Shown here piece by piece: positions 55,327-64,000 of a stretch of 64,000 nt of DNA; position 1 is the first letter of the stretch; each line of letters opens with the position of its first letter. The DNA comes from Stereocaulon alpinum (Eukaryota > Ascomycota > Lecanoromycetes > Lecanorales > Stereocaulaceae). A program made the position numbers and the translations under genes. Where the stretch lies: positions 310,001 through 374,000 of the forward strand of contig JAEUBA010000004.1 in assembly GCA_018257865.1 (NCBI GenBank), written 5' to 3'. The notes beneath the pieces were generated by a model. The model was not told where the DNA came from and ran no database searches. It saw only the letters and a list, made by a program, of their open reading frames with translations.

Positions 55327-58300
55327 ATGGCTACTTACGCCCTTCCTCCCACCATTAATGGTCATAGCCACACTAGCATACATCATGATCATTCCCACAG
55401 CAGGAAGCCGCCTGTACAACGGAGCCCCTTAAATTCCGCCTCGTTCAATGGGGGATACCAGATGAACGGAGGCTCCCCAACCAACGACCTCCTCAGACAG
55501 CAAATGCTACCCCAACATCAGCACCACAAGTCGGCAGACATGCTCCATGAGCCACGTCAAGAGCAGACGCCGCCCAGCTTCAATCTTCCCTTGCCACACG
55601 CGTCCTTCTCGACCCTTACAGGTAGTAGATCAAAGAGCATGGAGCGGCGTAAAAGTGTGGGGCTCCCAACCCACTTGCAGCTTGAAAGAGACGGACACGG
55701 TTACGGGTTTCCAGCTGCTACTACTACTCAGAGATTCCGAGCATCTAGCATTGGTCCTGGAGAAAGGTAAGAGCTTCAATGGTGGATCGTCTTTCGATAG
55801 ACCGCGCTGACTTCAGCAGTGTTAAACCAATCACCACAGCCGAAGCCGTCAGCTCCATACTTGTACCACTTCCCTACGTTTTAGCATCACTCGCTTTCGA
55901 GGCGCTTTTGACAGCTCAGTCAAAGACTAGTGATCTCCCACAGCCCGTACAATTTGATCCCTACGCCATGCAGGAATGGCCCCTTGTATGTTCATTGACG
56001 TCTGTCACGCTTGTGCTTGTTGGATTGAAGGGCAAAACTTGGAAGCCCGCAGCAAGCTTAGACAGACGGAAGAAGTCACTTGGTGGTATTGAAGAGGTGG
56101 AAAAGTCTAGGCTGGGTGATATAGCTCGTAGGACAGCTGGAAGAATCCTTACAGTGGGACTACCCTTCTATGCTACAGCTAAGCTGGGAGCTCCTCGTGT
56201 CGGTCTGGTCATGCTCGCTGGACTGGCCTCAAATGTTCTCGCTATCGAAGATCAGGCCACAGATCTTACAAGACTACAAGGATGGAGGCGTCTCTTGACC
56301 CATCGACGATGGACAATTGGGGCAATCCTGTTTCAATTGGTGTGCGATCTTGCAGGCTTGACCAACAAATTTGGGGCGGTCGATCTTATGCTGGGCTACA
56401 TAGCACTTGGGCTGTCGGTCTTAGTGCTACCTCCGCCCTTCCCATCTGCTAGACCCAGGATGTCTGTCGTTACGTCGTCGGGGCCAGTCTCAGAATTTAA
56501 AACCTCAGCAGTCCTTGCAACACCCTGGGAGACACCTCCACAGTTAGCACCTAAGTCCTCAAAGACGCACATAATATCACCCATGATATCCTCCTCACAG
56601 GATGTCAATCTCACTCTGTTGAGCGGTGTCGCGATAGGCATTCTCGGTTTTATAATCAACCTTTTCTTCACCCAAAGTAGCGAGTCGCTTTCTTTCAAAC
56701 AGATCCATTGGGAAATACTTTCTGGAAGCGCGGCAGCGCTGGTTTTGACAACGGCCGAACCAAGCAGTCTACGAAGCAACAAAGGACTGGGGCTTGTGCT
56801 TGGGTCACTAATGTCATCTTTCCTTTTCACACAATTGGGTGGTGGCTTGTGGAGTTCGTTCGCATATCAAAGCGTTCTTGTCGGCATTTCTTTCGCAGCC
56901 CTAAAACGTGATACCCATACAGCATCTTCCATTCCTTCGCGTTCCAGCCATCATCATCATCATTCAGCAGCAAAACCACATTCCATCGAGCATGGACAGA
57001 TGTCGAGATTTTCCGCATTGTTGATACAGAGCGTCCCGCCTTGGCCATTGCTTCATAGCATTCTAGCCGAGAAGGACTCACGGCGGATATTCTACTTCAT
57101 GTGGTACGACTCGATTGTTCCTCTCTCTTGTTGCGATTGCTGACGCTGTCTGTAGTCTCAACTTCGGGTTCATGCTGGTCCAGACTTTCTACGGGCTAGT
57201 GACAGGATCACTGGGTCTGCTGAGTGATAGTATCCATATGTTCTTCGACTGCCTTGCACTCGTGGTGGGCCTGTGCGCGGCTGTGATGAGTAAATGGCCT
57301 CCTAGCGAGCGATTCCCGTACGGCTATGGCAAGATGGACACGCTGGCTGGGTTTGCCAATGGTATTTTCTTGATGTCAGTTACCCTTACCACTAGGTCGA
57401 TCCGCAAATATTGACTTTCGTCCAGGCTTATAAGCGTTGAGATCATTTACGAAGCCATTGAGCGCCTAGCAGACGGCGCGCGCATAACACAGCTTGGAGA
57501 GTTGCTCACAGTAAGCACCCTAGGATTGGTAGTCAACATCGTTGGCTTGACAGCTTTCGGTCACGCACACCATGGCCACTCTCATGGCGGTCATGATCAC
57601 GGCGGACATGAACATGAAGACCACTCGCATACGGGTCATGATCATGCAGCTGATCATTCCCATCATGATCATTCACATCATGACCACTCGCAGCACGACC
57701 ATTCTCACCATGATCATTCATACCATAGTCATGATCATTCGCCTTCGAAGAACGACCTGTTGAACGGTATCCCAAGCCATAGCCATCTACACGACCACCT
57801 TTCCGCAGGGGCAACTCCAAGTCCTTCGCTTTACTCGTCCTTCCCAGCTACCCCATCTAAGCCCATTCATCCTGATTCCCACGTCCACAGTCATCACGCC
57901 CACAGCCACAAGCATCACGATCACGGCAATGAGAATATGGAAGGCATATTCCTTCATGTGCTGGCCGATACTCTTGGCTCTGTAGCAGTTGTCATCTCTA
58001 CCATTCTTATACACTATACTGACTGGTCAGGCTTTGACCCTCTCGCCTCTTGCCTTATCGCCATACTCATATTCGCATCTGCCGTACCGCTAGTCAAGTC
58101 TTCGGCCCGCAATTTACTGCTCACCGTTCCGGCTAACACAGAATACGATCTCAAGGAGGCTTTAGCGGGTCTCGCTGGCCTCCGAGGTGTCGTCGGCTAC
58201 GCTGTTCCTAAATTCTGGCTAGAGGAAGGCGAAAGCCGAAAAGTCCTTGGAGTTATTCACGTCATTGCTCATAGGGGGGCAGATCTAGAGGACGTGAAGG

Positions 58301-58398
58301 AGAGAGCGGTGGCATTCTTAACCGGGCGTCACATGGAGGTGGTTATCCAAGTCGAACGGGAAGGGGACGGCAGATGTTGGTGCAAGGCCGTGAAATGA
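55327..58398 (+). CDS. MSC2: ER zinc transporter MSC2 (cation diffusion facilitator), 972 aa
   Basis: Exons 55327-55766, 55817-57103, 57156-57374 and 57426-58398, with introns of 50, 52 and 51 nt, give 972 aa. Yeast Msc2, with its partner Zrg17, moves zinc into the ER lumen. The animal counterpart is ZnT5. The N-terminal 150 residues are a His- and Ser-rich cytosolic region. Several extra hydrophobic segments follow (about 160-560), and then the cation-efflux core. Zinc-site motifs HxxxD are seen twice: His603-Asp607 in SIHMFFDCLAL and His826-Asp830 in HVLADTLGSV. Between them lies a very His-rich loop (about 695-755, then 775-820). The third intron donor is GTCAGT after TTGAT, and it restores GIFLMLISVEIIYEAIERL. 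Confidence 0.93.
57640..57760 (+). repeat. Coding repeat in the MSC2 histidine loop
   Basis: Variants of a 15-bp unit, CATCATGATCATTCN, are repeated head to tail and encode His-His-Asp-His-Ser. They sit in the cytosolic loop between the two zinc-site membrane helices. Confidence 0.8.
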
Positions 58399-59149
58399 TG
58401 CTGGATACCTCATCTTTCTATACTTCATCATGCAGGCTCATGATTGCTGAAGAGAGCATGAAAGGTATATGTATACATAGACGATTTTACTCTGTATAGA
58501 TAGCATTGTATTCTAGAGCTAGAGGGCTTACTATGTAGCTAATGAATATTGAATGGTATTTGGGCTGCATGGAAATCTACTTCTTTCTTACAGTGGGGGC
58601 AATTGGTACATGGTTTTCTCAACCTTTACTGTTGCTGTTGATCCACGATTACGGGCACAGAAGTGTATACAGTGGCATCAAACATTGCGATAAAAGCAAT
58701 GATATAGCACCGTTTTGTTTGGAGATTGTCGTTGTATGACTCCACTACCTTGGACGCATATCTTTGCTAAGATCGCTTTTGAAGCCCAATCCTCCCCGAA
58801 GAGAAGAGAAGAGCGTCTACCTCGAATACTAATGTCGGAATATAGGGTAGAACACTTGCTTGATAGATACTAAGTGCTACTCGCGCGATCTATGTACAGT
58901 GGTGCTGACTCAGCATGCCAAGATGCCAAGGCTTAGTAATCCTTGGCACGCAGGACACTTCCAACAACTAACACTGAACGCTCTACGAACCGAGTCAGGA
59001 AATATAAAGTGGAGTAGCGTAGTGTGTTGTAGATGGTTGAAGGCTTTGGTTTTCGATAGGTGGATGTGGGTTGGAGGTTGGAGAGTCAGGGGGGTGTAGT
59101 TGAGGGGGGATTGTGTGTTGTGGGATGTGGATGGGGGGTGGATGAAATT
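58399..59149. other. Intergenic region downstream of MSC2
   Basis: Presumed 3' end of MSC2, followed by sequence with short frames only. From about 59030 the plus strand becomes G-rich and leads into the repeat array. Confidence 0.4.
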
Positions 59150-60540
59150 GGGTGATTGGTGCGTTTGTAGAAGGTTGATCCTGCATACTGTACGCTAGTT
59201 CAGGGGCGATGGATGCGGGTTCGGAAAGTCGAGGTAGACTAATGCTTTGTTAACGGCTGGGGTGGAGGAAAATTGCACGGCTTTCGATATATGGGGATGG
59301 GCGATCGGAAGCGGATTGGTGCGTTGTAGAGGTTCGATCCTGGATACGCTGGTTGGGGTGAGATAGGGTTAGTGCAGGGGGATAGGGAGAGTTTGTTAGA
59401 TGGGTTGTGAGGCTGTAAGGGGGGATGAAGATTGTAGGGAGAGTTATGGGACGGGGAGGCCGATCTTTGCTGCAGCCATGAAATATTCGATAGATGAGGG
59501 TTGGGGAGGTGAGATAGGGGTAGTGCATCGGGGATTCTGTCAGGCTGTGAGTGGGGTGCGAGGATTGCGGGAGGATCTTTGGGAGGTGGAAGCGGATACG
59601 ATGCGAGGAAGAAGAAGTGTGGAGACTGGGACGAGATTGGTATATCGTAGAGAATCGATCCTGGATAAGCTGGTCGAGGGTCGGTAGATGGAATACAGGA
59701 ATTGAGATAGGAGTAGTTTGTCAGAGATTTTATGCGGCTGTGACTGTTGTGGAGAAGATGGTGGGATGATCTGTGGGAGTGGAAGCGGGTACGATGCTCA
59801 ATTTGAAGAGTAAATTCGGAGACTGGAGTGGGATTGGTCTGTCATGAGAGATTGGTATTTGAGATTCAATATGCAGGGACTGAGATGGGACTATCTCATT
59901 GCATGGGAGATTTGATGAGGCTGTGAGGAGGTGTGAGGATTGTGGAGAAGAGTTTGGGACCGGGAAACGGTGAAGACACCCAATAGAGGGAATGTAAAGT
60001 TGGAAATAGATTAATGCCTCGTACTCGAGATGCATTGGGGAGTTTTATGGGGCTCTGGGCGATGTGGGGGTGGGTCGTGATGTTCAGAAGAGGAAGTTCG
60101 TGGATTGGAATGGGACTAGTTCATCGGAGCTGGGCGGTGTGAGGCCTTTCTTGAGCTGTGACGTGGGATTGATCATGGTGCTCGATAGAGGAGATGGTAA
60201 GATTGCGATATGACGAGACAGGTCGTCAGAGATTGTCGAAGGGCTCTGAGGGCTGTGGGGCTTGTGGGACGGGGCGAGATGTTCGGCAGAAAAGCGTCGG
60301 TAATAGAGACGGGACTGCTTGGTCCAAAGTTTGCAACTTGAGGACTTTGCGGGGCTGCGAGACCGATCAGGATGCTCAACAGACGAGATCTAGGAACTGG
60401 AATTGGGTAAGTGCGTCAGAGGCTTCTGATACGATGGGAAAAAGATAAAACTCAGGAATCGAGCAATGATTCGTCCGTCAAAGGCCTTGACAAGACGCTC
60501 AATAGAGGAAAGCCAGGAACATGCTGTGAGCTTAGGGTAT
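59150..60540. repeat. Degenerate G-rich tandem repeat array
   Basis: Blocks of the form GAGATNGGANTAGT...GGCTGTGAGG...GGATTGTGGGAG...GGGTACGATGCTCAATAGAG...GATTGG recur about every 150-215 bp. The word GTAGA(G/A)..TCGATCCTGGATA is found near 59331 and 59650, with a weaker form near 59170. GAGATAGGG/GAGATGGGA is found at 59360, 59511, 59704 and 59882. Copies are strongly diverged, with indels. No coding potential is consistent across units. Confidence 0.7.
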
Positions 60541-61502
60541 TGATCGAGCTTTTCACCATACATGCTTGCCATTCACTGAGGGTTCAACATATAGAACAAT
60601 AGTAAAGCCTGACATTCACTTACGCCGACCTTCCCCCAGCGAATCTTGCATACCCGCCCCTTCCCTTCTCCTTCCATATCACAGCCCGTCCAACCCTATT
60701 CTCGGCAAATCCGCCAGCCAAAGCCGTCACGCCCACCTTTATCCCTTCGTCACGCACCCGCAACCCAATTGAAGGGATGCATCACCTGCACCTCCTCCAT
60801 CCCCTTCTCGCAATCTATATCGCCGATCGTCTCTGCTATCTCGGCGTTCCTTTTAGATCGAGGCCTTCTTCAACATGGGCATTTGAGAGCAGGATTGACT
60901 CCGTTCTGCATTTAGAACTCTATATCAGATTGGCGGCGGTTGTGGGACAAGGGTAGAGATAGGAATTGGGCGTCTTGGAGTGCTTGAAGGGCGCCGTTGC
61001 CGGAGCTCGTTTGGGGCGTATGGGCTGCGTCACCGATATGGATGATGTTGTCTATCGACTGAACTACCAGTCGAAGGATCGTTCAGGTAAGGTAAAGCGA
61101 ATCATCGTCCGGGTGATCAATCATACTCTGATTATTGTATGTCTGAAATTGATATACCACTCATGAAGTTGGGATTTGATTGTCTTCGAAGTCAAGCTCG
61201 CCAATTTTCAGGAAAGCGGAAAAATTGATACCTTGACCACCAAAAAATGTACCCGGCGGGCGCGAATAAGATGCGGTCCGCTCTACTGACACCATCACAT
61301 CGGCTTTGGTACATGTCACTCGCGAAGCCGCACGGACCATACCCGAAGAACCAATGACATTGAAATGTCAAGGTACCTAAGTTGACCCGCTTGGTACTTT
61401 TGACCGAGCGCAGCAGCTGCCATGAAATGATTTACACCAACCAGACCTCTGCGTCATGTGTGACCATGTCTACAGATTGTAGCAAAGTGAAGGGTATATT
61501 GC
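60541..61502. other. Intergenic region, nothing identified
   Basis: Short frames only. Around 60620-60770 the plus strand is pyrimidine-rich, the reverse of the skew in the array before it. Confidence 0.4.
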
Positions 61503-62260
61503 TCACTCGAATATGGCAGGGAGGTTATTACGCTTACTATCTCCAGTCACACTTTTCTTGACAATGCTCCTAAGGCCAGCAGTATCAATATTCAGACCAT
61601 CTTCGTTATTAGTGGATCCGTCTGCAAACTTCCTGCAGGGTCGTCGACGCTCTGCACACGCGATATCGGAGATATCTGCATGCATAATGGCTAAATTTCC
61701 TGCCGACAGACGAGTACGGTGTGGATTGGAGGACTGCAGGAATTCATAGCAGGGAAAGACCAAGATCCCAGCCATAGGCATTGTGCATGCCAATATGAGA
61801 TGAGAGAGACAGTAGCCTTGCGCGCTTATCATGTCAAAAGGGGTTTGATCTAGATCTCGTAGTACGCGTAGGCCATTCAGCGCAACGCTTTATACCCTGC
61901 CTACAGTGGTAGTGGACATATTATAGTTTTTCTCCGCGGCTGCGTGGTTCTTTTCGTGAATTGTTTTCTCAAGTGGTAGGCCAGGCGGCAGTGTTCCTAG
62001 GAGGAGCTTTGTCAAGGAGAATTAATCTATGAGGGAGCCAACACCTGCGCCGAAAACGATCATAGTCGTGAGCTCGGTTATATGAACAAGATATTCGCGA
62101 GTATTCTCGCAGCAGGCAGCGACGAGATGGGTCGATATTAAGTAAGCTAAAGCCAACCGTTAATATAAGGTCTAAGATTGCTTGTGGATCGGCATGTTTA
62201 CCTAGGTACACATCTTGCACTTTGACCAAAATCTGCTTCCTAGATATCTGTATATTCATA
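61503..62260 (-). pseudogene. Possible decayed gene, unknown family
   Basis: The minus frame 61832-61503 (109 codons) has a natural-looking composition with the phrase RRPCRKFADGSTNNEDGLNI and a terminal KRNNLPAIFE. Upstream, around 62103-62015, another frame reads TTMIVFGAGVGSLID before a stop, and a third is open at 62259-61969. The pieces are plausible parts of one protein but are separated by stops and frame changes without convincing introns. I could not name the family. Confidence 0.25.
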
Positions 62261-63423
62261 GTGACTCCCTTGGACAGTCATCCAGGGTCAAACCCTCGAA
62301 GTCGCGAACTTAAAGTAGAGTTCTAGACATCTTGACATCCCGCGCTACAGAAGATATCTTGCCGGAACCCGTTGAGGCTACTCAAGGCTAGCGTCTCGGG
62401 GACCCTCGCCGCTGGCGAGTTCATGGTACGTAGCGTGCAAAAGTGGCATCGAGAACTCCATAGTTGACAGCGACCCACTAGTTTAGTTTGATACCAGCCA
62501 TGTGACCTTACGATACCTTATCTTGACCTTTTGATCCAATGATCGTGTTGCTATAGGTGTAATCACGGCGCTAGCGCTGGAAACGAAACGGAGCCTTACT
62601 GAAGGGATCCCGTTGCCAGATGAGTGGCCGATGCACCCTCGTGGTCGGGGGGGCCCATTCCTTACGGTCAACTGTATACGGTCTCTGGCTGGTCAAAGTC
62701 CGCCAATAGCAGCCAAGACTACTTTACGGCAGTGCGAAAGCTTCTCATGGGTTTCCTTGCAACGCGGAGAGACACAAGGCGTTGATCGAGGAAGTGAGAG
62801 CACCAAAGAGAAATCGGCACGGGCAAGTCGCAAAAGTCTGAATGTCGGACGCATATGCAGGAAGTCAATCCTTTTGTAATAATGACAGGCGAAGCTTTTT
62901 TCTTGAAGCGAGAGGGTTGGTGAGATCGGCCATGCGGCGTTATTTACTACCTTACCTATTGAAGCCCCTGCGTGGGATTGGGGGCAAATGTTGGGCCAGC
63001 CGCAGGCAGGATCTGGGCAAATCAAACACTAACTACCAAAGCTACCAAAAGCTACCACAAGGCACCCCAAAACTTACCAAGCCGCCTTGCCATAGCCGTC
63101 ATACTGCGTCGGATATCACCAAAACATTTAACGTGCGCCTTTTTTTATTGGCATACGTCTCACTTACGATGCAGCATGCATGTTATCTCCCTAATCGAAA
63201 CATGGCGTCCTGCATGGTCGACCCATAACCATTCTCGCCATGTGCCCTTGTCTCCACTGCCCTCAAAGTGGAAGTGCCTCATCCCGTGCCAGCTGCAGGC
63301 TTGAGCTCTGAGTACGAAGATACACCCAGTCTCGCGTGCCCAATCATGCTGACTGTGTTCACCTTCCCACGGCATCTTACCGACCTGGCCTACCACTGGA
63401 GCATGCTATTATCTCGTCGATTA
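62261..63423. other. Intergenic region upstream of the kinase-like gene
   Basis: No gene is supported. Short overlapping frames at 62613-63304 lack motifs. A short run of CTACCAAAA-like words lies at 63031-63060. Confidence 0.4.
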
Positions 63424-64000
63424 TGACTGCTTGGTGGACTACCGAGAGAATTGAAGCTACCGTCAATCAGGAATATTTGGAGAGAGAATTGGGATCAAAG
63501 AGGCATGTGGACACCCTCCACAGCGTATTGGCATTTGGGGATGGCTTGACAGACGATACCTACCTCGATTGGATCCTCGAAAAGAGTCCACGCGTCTTCC
63601 TCATCCTCAACCAAATCGGCGTTCCAGAGAAGGTCTTCGAGGCTACAGATAGGTCTCTCGCTGATGATGACCTTCCCTTGACCCAAGATAGCTTGTGGGA
63701 GCTGAATCTTTTTGGTGGAAAGTCCGAGACATTGGACAAGAAGTTCTACCGCGAACAATTCAATTTCCTCATACACGAGCTTGAGCCTGGCGGACATGTC
63801 GACTACAGCACTTGGGAGGTCGTTCCAGTGGAAGCTACAGCGAAACGGCCGGGTATTGCAGCTCACCCTTCCAGTGATCGAGTCAAAGTCCAGAATCAAG
63901 TCTATACACGGAAGAAAGTTGCAACCCTTGGCGACAATGGCATCGACGAAGTGCACTTCCTCATGCAGCTCAAGGCTCTCACCACCATCCACCATCCTCA
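63424..64000 (+). CDS. Protein-kinase-like protein, 5' part, cut by the window edge
   Basis: From the ATG at 63424 the frame stays open to the last base, giving 192 residues. The pattern is that of fungal kinase-like proteins with a conserved N-terminal domain: LAFGDGLTDDTYLDWILEK, VFLILNQIGVPEKVFEATD, DDDLPLTQDSLWELNLFG and KKFYREQFNFLIHELEPG. The last visible part, RKKVATLGDNGIDEVHFLMQ followed by LKALTTIHHP, looks like the start of a kinase N-lobe, with a Val-Ala strand and then a helix containing Glu. The catalytic region lies beyond the window. No intron was needed in the visible part. On the opposite strand a 166-codon frame at 63495-63995 is the antisense shadow of this gene. Confidence 0.7.

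Noticed and set aside
57375..57425. Alternative splice join in MSC2 using a later donor (after ACTAG)
   Set aside because: It would insert seven extra residues into a conserved helix and leave an intron of about 30 nt. The GTCAGT donor restores the family sequence.
59321..59352. tRNA-like T-arm word GGTTCGATCC
   Set aside because: No acceptor, D-arm or anticodon arm could be folded around it. It belongs to the tandem repeat.
63495..63995. A 166-codon open frame on the minus strand
   Set aside because: It is antisense to the kinase-like gene, whose plus-strand translation matches a known fungal pattern. The minus frame has no motif.
1..64000. CRISPR arrays, rRNA genes, bacterial operons or viral genes
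   Set aside because: No regularly spaced direct repeats with unique spacers, no rRNA-like sequence, no ribosome-binding sites and no viral hallmark proteins were seen. The spliced genes show that the DNA is fungal.

Overview
The window is nuclear DNA of a filamentous ascomycete (Pezizomycotina; Leotiomycetes is my impression but the sequence alone does not prove it). Four things support this. Genes are split by short introns of about 46-93 nt with GT-AG ends and CTGAC/CTAAC-type branch sites. Genes lie on both strands without operons. The housekeeping genes (GPI8, CDC45, ALG1, MSC2, bleomycin hydrolase, CCDC124) are of the fungal type. There are fungal F-box proteins and a fungal-type kinase-like gene. 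I saw no bacterial, viral or plasmid signal and no convincing tRNA or rRNA.

Layout. 1-3.8 kb is decayed sequence: a transposon-like scrap, a hairpin and a broken C2H2 zinc-finger gene. 3.8-5.1 kb is a Fic-domain protein gene (minus), with a 93-bp tandem repeat upstream. 6.4-6.6 kb may encode a small secreted protein. 7.8-11.6 kb holds GPI8 and, tail to tail with it, a long histidine-phosphatase gene. 13.8-19.4 kb holds a single-pass membrane protein, bleomycin hydrolase, a doubtful small gene and CCDC124. 21.3-27.0 kb holds a small F-box gene, a sulfotransferase-fold gene and CDC45. 28.1-29.3 kb is a frameshifted F-box/LRR-like pseudogene, and 30.3-33.9 kb is a large intact F-box gene with a GC-AG intron.

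From about 33.9 to 51.0 kb the window is gene-poor, with only short open fragments, minisatellites and coding debris. A conserved-looking membrane protein follows at 51.0-51.9 kb. At 53.5-58.4 kb ALG1 and MSC2 diverge from a 387-bp spacer. 59.1-60.5 kb is a degenerate G-rich tandem repeat. The right edge cuts through the 5' part of a protein-kinase-like gene that starts at 63424.

How the genes relate. Several act in the endoplasmic reticulum: GPI8 attaches GPI anchors, ALG1 adds the first mannose to the N-glycan lipid precursor, and MSC2 supplies zinc to the ER. ALG1 and MSC2 share one divergent promoter interval. CDC45 (replication), CCDC124 (ribosome-associated) and bleomycin hydrolase are unrelated housekeeping genes. 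All gene models with introns were assembled by hand from splice sites and frame continuity, and exon lengths sum to whole codons. I did not find a clear new multi-gene system. The most notable points are the unusual inhibitory motif of the Fic protein, the GC-AG intron, the decayed F-box copy beside intact F-box genes, and the G-rich repeat array.
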